DNA of 64,000 nucleotides, from NCBI RefSeq assembly GCF_022698165.1, contig NZ_JALDAY010000001.1, positions 186,001 to 250,000 of the forward strand, in the 5' to 3' direction. The notes under the pieces were generated by a model. The model worked only from the letters and a program-made list of their open reading frames with translations, was not told the DNA's origin and did no database searches. Below are positions 8,105 to 15,722 of this stretch, piece after piece; position 1 is the first letter of the stretch; each line of letters begins with the position of its first letter. The translations under genes and the position numbers were made by a program. The stretch is from Streptomyces cylindrosporus (GTDB lineage Bacteria; Actinomycetota; Actinomycetes; Streptomycetales; Streptomycetaceae).

Positions 8105-8293
8105 GTGAGTGAGGCGTTGCGGCGCATCGTGGCGGCGCTGGGGGACGGCAGCGAGCAAGAGGCCGCTGCCGTCCTGAGGGCGCTCGGGGCGCAGCCTGGA
8201 CGGCAGGCGCCCGTGCAGGAGACGCCGAGGACGCCTCTGCCGCCGAGTGGAGGCTCTTCGGCTGGAGTGGGTCTAGGGGCTGCCAGGCCTTGA
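8105..8293 (+). CDS. Small conserved protein (62 aa), copy 1
   Basis: A 62-aa ORF starting GTG one base after the micro-ORF stop. It begins MSEALRRIVAALGDGSEQEA, a predicted helix pair, followed by a Pro/Gly-rich tail with PRTPLPPSGGSS. The paralogue at 9961-10152 keeps the helical part and the PRTPLPPSGGSS motif despite many third-position changes, which supports real translation. Function unknown. Position after a micro-ORF and before a membrane protein is preserved in both cassette copies. No Shine-Dalgarno sequence is visible, so translation probably depends on the upstream micro-ORF. Confidence 0.55.
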   Translation: MSEALRRIVAALGDGSEQEAAAVLRALGAQPGRQAPVQETPRTPLPPSGGSSAGVGLGAARP

Positions 8294-8399
8294 GGGGCGC
8301 GATCCGCGCCGGCAGGCGCCAGCCCACATGGCTGCCTCCAACTCGCGAGATGATCTCGGGCTTCCTAGCGTGGCGATGTCCGCTACGAAGGAGGCCGAC

Positions 8400-8912
8400 A
8401 TGCCGCCGAGTCAGCCGCCGACAGGGGAGCCGCAAGGAAGCGGTGCGCAGTGGGGGCGCCCGAGCGAAGGCCAAGCCCCTCCTGGAGGGTGGGGGCCGCC
8501 TCCCGCACCGCCGCAAAAGCAGCGCCGGGGTCGTGCGTGTCTGTGGGGGTGCCTCGGCGCCCTGGCGGCAGTGGTCGTCATTGTCGTGATTGTGGTGGTG
8601 ATCGCGGTCGGGACGAGCAACAGTCCCAGCCACAAGCCATCAGCTGACGTGAAGGTCACGTCATGCGCTGTGGACTCGACAACGCGGCTGCCCACGGCCG
8701 GGTTGGAGATCCACAACCACACTTCGAAGGCCTCGACGTACAGCGTCACTGTCGAGTTCGACGCCCCGAACGGGATTCGCGTGTCAGAGGGCGCGGCCCT
8801 GTCGTTGACGGTTGCGTCGGGCCAGACGGTGAAGACCACGGCCGGTGGCTCGGACCAAGTCACGCAGAAGGTGACGTGCAAGGTGACGAAGGTGAACCGG
8901 ATCGCGGGTTGA
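8400..8912 (+). CDS. Pro-rich single-pass membrane protein with extracellular FxLYD-like domain
   Basis: A 170-aa protein. Residues 1-45 are Pro/Gly/Gln-rich and cytoplasmic, then a basic RRGRACLWG boundary and a strongly hydrophobic helix of about 25 residues (roughly 48-72). The outside domain of about 90 residues is beta-rich with two cysteines and a pattern (VKVTSC, LEIHNHTSK, YSVTVEF) like FxLYD or similar Ig-like modules found outside actinobacterial membranes. ATG 8400 follows AAGGAGG at 8388-8394. A truncated, frameshifted paralogue lies at 10265-10605. No enzymatic motif; a surface sensor or scaffold is only a guess. Confidence 0.7.
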   Translation: MPPSQPPTGEPQGSGAQWGRPSEGQAPPGGWGPPPAPPQKQRRGRACLWGCLGALAAVVVIVVIVVVIAVGTSNSPSHKPSADVKVTSCAVDSTTRLPTAGLEIHNHTSKASTYSVTVEFDAPNGIRVSEGAALSLTVASGQTVKTTAGGSDQVTQKVTCKVTKVNRIAG

Positions 8913-8972
8913 CTGTCTACGCCCGTGGTTGACCGCGGTGTTGGTCGGTAGAGCTGGGCCCGGGGCAACTCT

Positions 8973-9695
8973 TCAGGCCGTTGAAACGTGGAAGCTCATG
9001 ACGTCGATCTTGGTTATGGCTTGCCATTGCTCTTGGCTGTATCCATCCCAGTCCCTCGACTTGCGATCGGCAGGGAATTTTGCCGCCTGGTCGGATCCTA
9101 CGAGAACGAGCATGTAGGTTTCACTAATTCCCTTGGCGCCGGGATAGCCGACTGAGTGGTTGTCGTCTTCCCAACAGCCACTGGAAGTCGGGGTGACTGG
9201 TGAGGCTGGATAGAATCTATTTGACCCTGGGTGTCCGTACTCGTCCTTGGAATCTGGGTCAGGCCTCGTGATGAGATAGAGGACTTGGCCTGCAGGAATG
9301 TCCAGGCTTACCTGCCCCTTGACGCTGATTTCTGGGTTGTCTTCCGGCCCACCCACCTGCGTATAGACGTTAGGTGCCCGGCGGCCGGCGAAGAGGGTTT
9401 CGTTGTAGCGCTGCGACGGAGGCTGATTCCACGAGTCGGCAAGCCGTCTGAGGTCGCAGGGGTCTTCAGTCGCGACGGAGGGGGGTGAGGCAGAGGCAGT
9501 GGTGGGTGGTGGTGATCCGTTGTTGCCGCCGAGGAAAGTAAGCAGGGCTGTGACAGTCGCAGCAGCGACCAGTGCCAGCCCGCCAATAGCTGCGATCAGG
9601 ATTCTGGTCCTGCTTTCGCTTTTGTCGCCTTCACTCTGCGATCCATCGTTCGCAGTATCACCGGCAGATCCCGTATCGATGCTTGTCACTTGCAT
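8973..9695 (-). CDS. Membrane-anchored protein with extracytoplasmic domain, unknown function
   Basis: A 240-aa protein lying in reverse between the two cassette copies. Residues 1-29 are polar and acidic, followed by a transmembrane helix (ILIAAIGGLALVAAATVTAL, about 32-51) and a Ser/Thr/Pro linker. The C-terminal domain of about 160 residues is Asp/Trp/Tyr-rich with two cysteines. No known domain recognised. A run of six G lies immediately before ATG 9695; the GTG six bases further in (9689) has better spacing and could be the true start. Topology predicts an N-in, C-out surface protein. Confidence 0.6.
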   Translation of the reverse strand: MQVTSIDTGSAGDTANDGSQSEGDKSESRTRILIAAIGGLALVAAATVTALLTFLGGNNGSPPPTTASASPPSVATEDPCDLRRLADSWNQPPSQRYNETLFAGRRAPNVYTQVGGPEDNPEISVKGQVSLDIPAGQVLYLITRPDPDSKDEYGHPGSNRFYPASPVTPTSSGCWEDDNHSVGYPGAKGISETYMLVLVGSDQAAKFPADRKSRDWDGYSQEQWQAITKIDVMSFHVSTA

Positions 9696-9866
9696 CCCCC
9701 CTGGTTCCAGGGATCCGTAGTATCAGTGTCAAGTCCGGCTGGTAAGGGCGTATGGGTGTCAGAGGGCGCGCGCTCACTCGATTGTGCGCCTGCCTGTGAA
9801 ACTGATGTGACGAGAGGGAAAGGGCAGCAAATGGGTTCGCGGATGCGCGAGCCGTTGTGACCGCAG

Positions 9867-9959
9867 ATGGATACTTGGCCACAAGTAAGTAACAGCGGCA
9901 AGAAGTTGCTGCCGTTGACAGTCAAGAAGGACGCTGCGGGCGGCGGGCACGGGCACTGA
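9867..9959 (+). CDS. Micro-ORF, MDTxxQ...GKKLLPLTV family, copy 2
   Basis: A 30-codon ORF identical to copy 1 (8011) over the first 23 residues, then AAGGGHGH in place of APTSGHTH, so the length and the His-rich end are both kept. Here an in-frame TGA lies three codons upstream, so translation cannot start earlier than ATG 9867. That argues the family starts at MDT. Its stop is one base before GTG 9961. No recognised family. Confidence 0.5.
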   Translation: MDTWPQVSNSGKKLLPLTVKKDAAGGGHGH

Positions 9960-9960
9960 G

Positions 9961-10152
9961 GTGAGCGAGGCGTTGCGGCGGATCGCTGATGCTCTGGCGG
10001 ACGCCAGCGAGGATGAGGCGGCTGCTGCGCTGCACGCGCTCGGCATCCAAGGTCGGCGGCAGGAGTTCGTGAGAGATGCGCCGAGAACGCCTCTGCCGCC
10101 GTCTGGGGGCTCTTCAGCGGTCTGCTCCGAGGTGGAGTGGGTTGAGGACTGA
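9961..10152 (+). CDS. Small conserved protein (63 aa), copy 2
   Basis: Paralogue of 8105-8293. It begins MSEALRRIADALADASEDEA and shares ALG, RQ, V and PRTPLPPSGGSSA, then ends differently in EVEWVED. It is acidic, predicted helical, then Pro/Ser-rich. It starts GTG one base after the preceding micro-ORF stop, the same coupling as in copy 1. Function unknown. Confidence 0.5.
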   Translation: MSEALRRIADALADASEDEAAAALHALGIQGRRQEFVRDAPRTPLPPSGGSSAVCSEVEWVED

Positions 10153-10264
10153 CAGCTCCCGAGGAGCAGGGTGGGCGGCGGCGGTCGCCCGAGTGGCTGC
10201 GCCGGGTTCGCGCGAGGAGTCACGGCTTCCTAGCGTGGTGGTGTCCGCTGCGAAGGAGGCCGAC

Positions 10265-10605
10265 GTGCCAGAGAGTCAGCCGCCTACGGGTGAACCGCCG
10301 GCGGGTGGTCCCCGCTGGGGTTCCCAGTGGGGAGGTCCGAGCGGAAGCCGACCCCCTGCCGGGAGCTGGGGACCTCCTCTTGGATCGCCGCAAAAGAAGG
10401 GCCGGGGGCGTGCGTGTCTGTGGGGTGCCTGGGAGCGGTGACGGCAGTGTCCGTCATTGTCGTGGTTGTGCTGGTGATCGCGCTGGGGAACGCCGATGAG
10501 AGCACTACGCCTGCGCCGAGTAAGACCACCGTCGGGAAGACGGTGCAGGAACCCAGGGCGAACGAGCGAATCTCGTTAGCTTTCGGCTATTTAGAACGGC
10601 CCTAG
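10265..10605 (+). pseudogene. Frameshifted, truncated paralogue of the FxLYD-like membrane protein
   Basis: Behind GAAGGAGG and a GTG at 10265 the sequence encodes a Pro-rich cytoplasmic part like 8400-8912 up to GRACLWG. One G is then missing in the GGG run near 10422, so the frame hits TGA at 10439-10441. In the other frame the membrane helix continues (CLGAVTAVSVIVVVVLVIAL), followed by a short unrelated tail ending at 10605. The extracellular domain is absent. It was inactivated by a single-base deletion plus loss of the 3' half. Confidence 0.7.
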
Positions 10606-10630
10606 CTGGCAGGGTTCGTCTGCGGTGTCG

Positions 10631-12919
10631 TTATTCCTGTGGATTGGCAGTGGGCGCGGAGTTGTCTTCCTGCTGCATGAGCGTGGCCAAGGCATCCGCT
10701 GCGTCGGTGTGTCCGGCGTCGGCGGCGCGTTGCCAGGACGTGCGGGCGCCGTCGGTGTCGCCCTGCTGGGCGAGGAGGATGCCGAGGTTGTACATGGCGT
10801 CGGTGTGTCCGGCGTCGGCGGCGCGGGTGTACCAGGTGCGGGCGTTGTCGGTGTCGCCCTGCTGGGCGAGGAGGATGCCGAGGTTGTACATGGCGTCGGT
10901 GTCTCCGGCGTCGATGGCGCGGGTGTACCAGGTGCGGGCGTTGTCGGTGTCGCCCTGCTGCTTCAGGAGGATGCCGAGGTTGACCATGGCGTCGGTGTGT
11001 CCGGCGTCGGCGGCGCGGGTGTACCAGGTGCGGGCGTTGTCGGTGTCGCCCTGCTCGGCGAGGAGGATGCCGAGGCTGTACATGGCGGCGGTGTGTCCGG
11101 CGTCGGCGGCGCGGGTGTACCAGGTGCGGGCGTTGTCGGTGTCGCCCTGCTCGGCGAGGAGGATGCCGAGGTTGTACATGGCGTCGGTGTCTCCGGCGTC
11201 GATGGCGCGGGTGTACCAGGTGCGGGCGTTGTCGGTGTCGCCCTGCTCGGCGAGGAGGTTGCCGAGGTTGTACATGGCGTCGGTGTCTCCGGCGTCGATG
11301 GCGCGGGTGTACCAGGTGCGGGCGTTGTCGGTGTCGCCCTGCTGCTTCAGGAGGATGCCGAGGTTGACCATGGCGTCGGTGTGTCCGGCGTCGGCGGCGC
11401 GGGTGTACCAGGTGCGGGCGTTGTCGGTGTCGCCCTGCTCGGCGAGGAGGAAGCCGAGGTTGTGCATGGCGGCGGTGTGTCCGGCGTCGGCGGCGCGTTG
11501 CCAGGACGTGCGGGCATGAGTTGACTGGCCTGCACGGTAGGCGGCGATTCCGATTGAGAGGCACGCCTCGGGTGCGGCCAGGTCGGTGAGGTGGGTCCAC
11601 ACGCGTGAGGTGATCGGTTGTTGAGAGGCAGGAGCGGACGGGCTGGCGTGGTCGACGAGGATGTCGGAGACCTGGTAGCCGTCGATCTGCCCGATGGTTT
11701 TTGCGCATGCCTGGAGGGGCGCGATGCCGCCGCTGTGGTGGACGGGCTGGCAGGCCCACGTGAGCGCCTCGGGGAACCAGCTGTCCTTCGCAGCCGCACG
11801 CCAGGGTCCGGTTAGGCACTCCAGGGCGAGGGCCTCCACGATGGCTGAGGGGACTGTGTCGGGATGGCCGCAGCGCCGGGCGATCACGGCGGCCGTGATG
11901 ACGGCCTGGCCGAAGGGACTGTCCGCCTGTTCCCACCGGTGGATGAGTTCGGGGGCGGCCGAGAGTAACTGGGTTAGCCCGGCCTGCCCGCGGTGGCGCG
12001 TCACCCGTTCGATCCGAGGGTCAATTGAGGTTAGCTCCCCGGCACGCGCCCACTCCTGTTCGCTCCAGGAACCGAGGGAAAATCGGCGGGCCAGTTCCAG
12101 GACGTCACGGCTGTCCTTGTTGAGGTCTTCTGACTCCCCGCCGTCCACGGCCGCGGCGGGGGTGCGCAACTGGTCATAGGTCGTAGGCCAGATGGTGCCG
12201 ATCAGGATCACAGGGTGGGCGCTGTCGGCCAGCAGACGGCGAACCGTGGCGGCTTTGAGGCGGTCCGGACCGGTGAGGAAGTTCTGTGTCTCGTTGAGCC
12301 ACACGACGCCGTGCTTGAGGTTGGCGCCGCCCGTGACGAGTTCGGTGAGGGTGGCGGCGTCGCCGGGCATGAACAGGCGCCCGCGCGGGAGCACGGCCCG
12401 GATGGCTTCGTAGACGCAGCGGGTCTTGCCGGATGCGGCCGGACCGACCAGCAGCACGAACCCGCCGGTCTTCCTGCGAGCTTCGAGCGCCGTGCGCAGG
12501 TCCGCGTCGATGTCGCGGGCAACGTAGGTGGGCAACTCCGCAGACAGCCCCTGACCGTTGGTCCTATCCGCGGGCAGCGGGATGGCTTCGTGGATGCCCA
12601 GGAGCGCGCGATCGGTGACCTCCTCGACCAGCTGGACTCTGCCCTTACGTGTGGGCAGCCGGTGCAGCGCGTCTTCGCCCCGCGCATCGCGTTCAGCGGC
12701 GCGTGTGGTGCGGGCGGCCAACGCGTCGGTCCTGGCCTTGACGAGGGGTGTCCAGACAGCGACCAGCACCCCGCCCGCCGCCACCAACCCCGCCACCAGC
12801 CACTTGGGCCACGGCAGTTCGCCGTCCTTCACCCCCGCCGGCGCCGCGGTGAGCACCACCACAGCCATCAACGGCCCGACCAGCGCCAGCCACGGACGCA
12901 GCCTCCCCCACCACCCCAT
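10631..12919 (-). CDS. Membrane-anchored P-loop NTPase with TPR/Sel1-like repeat array
   Basis: About 762 aa from ATG 12919 (an in-frame GTG at 12958 would add 13). Two N-terminal transmembrane helices (about LALVGPLMAVVVLTA and LVAGLVAAGGVLVAV) are followed by a coiled linker and an NTPase domain with Walker A GPAASGKT and a candidate Walker B around VVWLNETQ. A helical region follows, and the last 290 residues are TPR/Sel1-type repeats. There are eight full 32-residue units (consensus ARTWYTRAADAGHTDAMYNLGILL then xQQGDTDN) plus one degenerate unit. The layout resembles STAND-type signalling or defence ATPases, with the repeats as ligand sensor. No enzymatic effector domain is visible. Neither start has a convincing ribosome-binding site. 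Confidence 0.75.
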   Translation of the reverse strand: MGWWGRLRPWLALVGPLMAVVVLTAAPAGVKDGELPWPKWLVAGLVAAGGVLVAVWTPLVKARTDALAARTTRAAERDARGEDALHRLPTRKGRVQLVEEVTDRALLGIHEAIPLPADRTNGQGLSAELPTYVARDIDADLRTALEARRKTGGFVLLVGPAASGKTRCVYEAIRAVLPRGRLFMPGDAATLTELVTGGANLKHGVVWLNETQNFLTGPDRLKAATVRRLLADSAHPVILIGTIWPTTYDQLRTPAAAVDGGESEDLNKDSRDVLELARRFSLGSWSEQEWARAGELTSIDPRIERVTRHRGQAGLTQLLSAAPELIHRWEQADSPFGQAVITAAVIARRCGHPDTVPSAIVEALALECLTGPWRAAAKDSWFPEALTWACQPVHHSGGIAPLQACAKTIGQIDGYQVSDILVDHASPSAPASQQPITSRVWTHLTDLAAPEACLSIGIAAYRAGQSTHARTSWQRAADAGHTAAMHNLGFLLAEQGDTDNARTWYTRAADAGHTDAMVNLGILLKQQGDTDNARTWYTRAIDAGDTDAMYNLGNLLAEQGDTDNARTWYTRAIDAGDTDAMYNLGILLAEQGDTDNARTWYTRAADAGHTAAMYSLGILLAEQGDTDNARTWYTRAADAGHTDAMVNLGILLKQQGDTDNARTWYTRAIDAGDTDAMYNLGILLAQQGDTDNARTWYTRAADAGHTDAMYNLGILLAQQGDTDGARTSWQRAADAGHTDAADALATLMQQEDNSAPTANPQE
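10705..11516 (-). repeat. Tandem 96-bp repeats encoding TPR/Sel1 units
   Basis: Near-identical 96-bp units lie inside the NTPase gene; for example, the GTGCGGGCGTTGTC word recurs exactly 96 bases apart at 10836 and 10932. Units 2 and 6 are the same at protein level (both with VNLGILLKQQ), and both are followed by an AIDAGDTDAMYNLG unit, suggesting a multi-unit block was duplicated. The DNA-level identity, beyond what protein conservation needs, indicates recent expansion or gene conversion. Confidence 0.85.
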
Positions 12920-13182
12920 ACCGCCATCATCGACCGCGCGCCTGCTGGTGACCACCACTTCAGGGCAACTCGACTCGCGCGCGGCCCGGCGAACAGCTTC
13001 ACCGCGCGCGGATGCAGCCTGCGAACTTCCTCGCCCTTCCAGACATCGCCGCCACGCTCGTCTGACATCGCCGCCCTACGGTGCAACTGGTGACTGCCTG
13101 TTCTCAATGCGCTCGTGTGGTCGGTGTGGTTCGAACAGGGTCCTGGTTCGGGTGAGTTGAGCGGTGTCCAGGCATGAAGGAC

Positions 13183-13233
13183 GGGCCTCTTGGTAGCTCG
13201 CGGTTGTCGAATCCAGCGAGTTGCAAGAGGCCC
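13183..13233. other. Long-loop inverted repeat upstream of IS5 transposase
   Basis: GGGCCTCTTG at 13183-13192 and its exact complement CAAGAGGCCC at 13224-13233 flank a 31-base loop that itself contains short complementary parts (AGCTCGC and GCGAGTT). It lies at the 5' end of the transposase reading frame. It may be a transcription/translation barrier that shields the transposase from read-through, or a relic of the element's end. No matching partner is seen at the 3' end. Confidence 0.5.
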
Positions 13234-14171
13234 TGGTGTTGAAGTGTTGCGTGGTGGTGGCCGACGGGTCCAGTCCGGCCACTCTTGGGTGTGACTGTCT
13301 CGCTCACCGGTTCGGGAACGCTGCTGACCGGCCGGGCCGGCGGCCGCGGTATGGCTCCGACATGAGCGATGCGGAGTGGTCCCTGGTGCGGGATCTGCTG
13401 CCGGTGCCGGGGTGGCTGGAGGGCCGGGGCGGGCGGCCGGAGGGATATTGCCACCGGCAGATGATCGACGCGGTTCGCTATCTCGTCGACAACGGCATCG
13501 AGTGGCGGGCGATGCCGGCCGACTTTCCGCCCTGGCCTCGCGTGTATGCCTTCTTCGCCCGCTGGCGGGACACCGGGCTGGTGGCCGAGCTGCACGACCG
13601 GCTGCGCGGGACCGTCCGGCGTTTGGAGGGCCGTGCGGAGGAGGCGAGTGCGGGCGTAGTGGACTCGCAGTCGGTGAAGGCGGACGCCACCGTCGCCTTC
13701 GCTTCACGGGGTTACGACGCAGGGAAGAAGATCAATGGACGCAAGCGGCACCTGCTCACCGACACTCTCGGGCTTCTTCTGGCCGTGCTGGTCACGCCAG
13801 CGTCCACGACCGACCGGGACGCCGCCCGCATCCTGCTGCCCGCGGCAAAGATGCAGCTGCGGCGGCTTTCGCGGATCTGGGCCGACGGCGGTTACCGCGG
13901 GCACCTCCAGGACTGGGCTGCCCAGCACCTCGGTCTCGTCATCGACGTCGTCCGCCGCAGCGACGATGTCCAAGGTTTTCAGGTCCTGACCCGCCGCTGG
14001 GTCGTGGAAAGATCCTTTGCCTGGTTCCTGCGCAGCCGTCGCCTGGTCCGTGACTACGAACGGCGCACCGACACCAGCGAAGCCGTCATCCTGTGGTCGA
14101 TGACCACGCTCATGAGCCGCCGGCTGGCCGCCCACCCTCAGCGGCATTCTGTCCCAGCGTCGGCAGCATGA
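13221..14171 (+). CDS. IS5-family transposase
   Basis: A 316-aa reading frame, apparently intact. The N-terminal MSDAEWSLVRDLLP helix, GIEWRAMPADFPPW and FARWRDTG are typical. The DDE triad is visible as VVDSQSVK (first D), WADGGYRG (second D) and VVERSFAWFLRSRRL (E). The true start is uncertain: TTG 13221 gives the longest frame, but the family core begins near RPRYGSDMSDAEW (ATG 13363). Its 3' end overlaps the convergent coiled-coil gene by 62 bases. No clear terminal inverted repeats or target duplication could be assigned by eye. Confidence 0.85.
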   Translation: MQEALVLKCCVVVADGSSPATLGCDCLAHRFGNAADRPGRRPRYGSDMSDAEWSLVRDLLPVPGWLEGRGGRPEGYCHRQMIDAVRYLVDNGIEWRAMPADFPPWPRVYAFFARWRDTGLVAELHDRLRGTVRRLEGRAEEASAGVVDSQSVKADATVAFASRGYDAGKKINGRKRHLLTDTLGLLLAVLVTPASTTDRDAARILLPAAKMQLRRLSRIWADGGYRGHLQDWAAQHLGLVIDVVRRSDDVQGFQVLTRRWVVERSFAWFLRSRRLVRDYERRTDTSEAVILWSMTTLMSRRLAAHPQRHSVPASAA

Positions 14172-14625
14172 ACCTGCCCGGCTTCTCCTCGACCAGCCAG
14201 CCCCGTTCCACCAGCCGTTTCAACCGGGCCCTCGCGCCCTCGACGCGGGAGACGGAGGCGCTGTCCCAGCCCAGCACGACCGCAGCCCGGCGGGCACCCA
14301 GCCCCTCGGCGCCCGCGTCCAGGGCCGCGGCCATCAACGCCTGGTAGTCCACTGACAGGTCCCCGACACTGACCGCGTTCTCCCGGTGCGGCACCGCGCG
14401 TCGCGGCCCGACCGGCTTCCTGCGGGACGACCCGACAGCCACCACGGCGGGCGCTTCCTCGGCCAGTGCCTCCAGATACTGCTCCAAGCCGATCACCCGG
14501 TGCCTGAGGACCTCTTCCGCGTCCGCCAAGTCCGCCCGCACCCGCACCAGTTCGGCTTCAAGTTCGCCCACCCGAACTGCCGCGGCTTTCCGCCGCGCTT
14601 CCAGAACCGCCCGCATCGACGGCAT
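14110..14625 (-). CDS. Coiled-coil protein with C-terminal winged-helix-like domain
   Basis: A 171-aa protein from ATG 14625 (GGGGG seven bases upstream); the open frame extends to 14781 but the extra part looks non-coding. Residues 3-60 form a heptad-rich Arg/Glu/Ala coiled coil. A basic linker (SSRRKPVGPRR) and then AALDAGAEGLGARRAAVVLGW to LVERGWLVEEKPGRFML look like a winged helix-turn-helix. Probably a DNA-binding accessory protein. Its 3' end lies inside the IS5 transposase, so either the two travel together or the insertion replaced the original C terminus. Confidence 0.55.
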   Translation of the reverse strand: MPSMRAVLEARRKAAAVRVGELEAELVRVRADLADAEEVLRHRVIGLEQYLEALAEEAPAVVAVGSSRRKPVGPRRAVPHRENAVSVGDLSVDYQALMAAALDAGAEGLGARRAAVVLGWDSASVSRVEGARARLKRLVERGWLVEEKPGRFMLPTLGQNAAEGGRPAGGS

Positions 14626-14767
14626 CCGCCACCCCCACAACATCCCGACCGGCAACGAGTCGAGACTTCCGCGGCAGCTGCATCCCATCCCTGACCAGCG
14701 GAATCCGCACATGAGGTTCGGAAAGAGAACGACCTCTGAGGGCTTGTGCTTTGTGAATTGCCCGCAG

Positions 14768-14836
14768 ATGGACACGCACATTCAGATCGGGCCGACGGGG
14801 AAGAAGTTGCTGCCTCTGACGGTGGTCAACAAGTAG
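14768..14836 (+). CDS. Micro-ORF, MDTxxQ...GKKLLPLTV family, copy 3
   Basis: A 22-codon ORF: MDTHIQIGPT, then GKKLLPLTVVNK. It shares MDT, Q, GKKLLPLTV and the preceding CCCGCAGATG start context with copy 1, although DNA similarity outside the motif is low. The in-frame codons before it read VNCPQ, again with CPQ. Unlike copies 1 and 2 it is not followed by the 62-aa ORF; its 3' end overlaps the convergent 122-aa gene by 11 bases. No ribosome-binding site is evident. Confidence 0.45.
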   Translation: MDTHIQIGPTGKKLLPLTVVNK

Positions 14837-15194
14837 GGGAGTGTGCGGGTGGGGTCGCCCGTCGGTCGGTCGGGGTGGCCTCGATGAGCAGGGTGTCGTG
14901 GGCGGTTTCCGTGGTGTCGTCTCGTACGGTCACGTGGACGGCGAGTTGCTCGCCCGCGTGTCCGAGGCGGCCGGTGATCGTCACCTTGTGACCGTTCACC
15001 TCGACCTGTACGGGCGATCCGGCGGCTGCTGACGCGTTCACGACGTGCCGTGGTCCCGCGGGCCACACGGTCACGGACGAGGTGAACTGTTCTCCGGCCG
15101 TGACCTCGATCCGGGCCGGAGTGAGGATCATGAAGCCTTTCGGATGCCATGACCCGTTGCGTGGAGGCTTCTGGATTTTCTGGTTGCCGGTCAT
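14826..15194 (-). CDS. Small beta-rich (Ig-like) hypothetical protein
   Basis: 122 aa from ATG 15194. After a short basic leader (NQKIQKPPRNG) it is built of alternating strands: FMILTPARIEVTAGEQFTSS, VQVEVNGHKVTITGRLG and QLAVHVTVRDDT. The pattern resembles a single Ig-like/cadherin-type domain. No signal peptide. An internal start at MILTPARI is possible because the upstream Shine-Dalgarno sequence is poor. Function unknown. Confidence 0.5.
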   Translation of the reverse strand: MTGNQKIQKPPRNGSWHPKGFMILTPARIEVTAGEQFTSSVTVWPAGPRHVVNASAAAGSPVQVEVNGHKVTITGRLGHAGEQLAVHVTVRDDTTETAHDTLLIEATPTDRRATPPAHSPTC

Positions 15195-15349
15195 GCTGTC
15201 AGCGTGCGCCGGTGCCGTCGGCCTGACGAGGTGACGGTCGGCCCGTGCGGGGGGCCGGTCGCGGTCGTGCCGGGGCCGGTTGGCCCCCTCCGTGCGGGGG
15301 CTTCCGAACACCCTGCCTTGTCTCGTGCGACTTTCCGACGGAGGACCCC

Positions 15350-15655
15350 ATGGCAGAGCCGAGCAGTCTCCTCGCGACGGCGTTGCGCGAGCATCTGAGG
15401 TACTACCGGGCGCTGAGCGAGCACCTCCCCGAGCTGGAGGGGGACGTGGTCGCCACGGCGCACGAGGCGATGCGTGAGCTGGCCTCGGCCGGGGGAGACG
15501 CCGACGTGCTGCCCTCGGCGTTTCTGCCGCCGCTGGAGGCCGTCGCCGCCGCCATCCAGTACTGCGAGTTCACCGGGCACTCGGAGGGCGTCCGGCTCTA
15601 CCGCTACTGGCACGCCCTGCTCCTCGCCGACCAGGCGCTGTGCGAGGCGATCTGA
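15350..15655 (+). CDS. Small helical hypothetical protein
   Basis: 101 aa from ATG 15350, which follows GGAGG at 15340-15344. It is almost entirely helical and acidic (ALREHLRYYRALSEHLPELEG, AIQYCEFTGHSEGVRLY) with no membrane segment. It is divergent from the Ig-like protein across a 155-base spacer and convergent with the collagen-like gene. No family recognised. Confidence 0.6.
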   Translation: MAEPSSLLATALREHLRYYRALSEHLPELEGDVVATAHEAMRELASAGGDADVLPSAFLPPLEAVAAAIQYCEFTGHSEGVRLYRYWHALLLADQALCEAI

Positions 15656-15722
15656 GCGCACACGCGCGGGGCGTCCGCGGAGGCGGCGAGGCCCTCCGGG
15701 GCGCCCCTGGGCGTGACGGGTG

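Larger units (their letters stand above)
8001..8600 (+). repeat. Duplicated cassette, copy A
   Basis: This block matches 9857-10480 in gene order and sequence. From ATG 8011 the two copies share a 30-aa micro-ORF with nearly every base identical over its first 70 bases, then a 62/63-aa ORF starting one base after the micro-ORF stop, then a spacer, then the first part of a Pro-rich membrane protein behind an AAGGAGG or GAAGGAGG site. Copy A keeps the membrane protein intact. Similarity fades inside the membrane helix coding region (around 8590). Confidence 0.75.
9857..10480 (+). repeat. Duplicated cassette, copy B (degenerating)
   Basis: Second copy of the block at 8001-8600, in the same order. 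The micro-ORF and the 63-aa ORF are intact; the membrane-protein gene is frameshifted. The two copies are separated by about 1.3 kb containing one opposite-strand gene, so this is a dispersed direct duplication, not a simple tandem. Confidence 0.75.

Noticed and set aside
9231..9488. Plus-strand ORF opposite the membrane-anchored protein
   Set aside because: Antisense to a better gene with a clear transmembrane segment; no ribosome-binding site.
10705..11516. CRISPR-like array
   Set aside because: Repeats are contiguous 96-bp coding units without spacers, in frame with a TPR protein.
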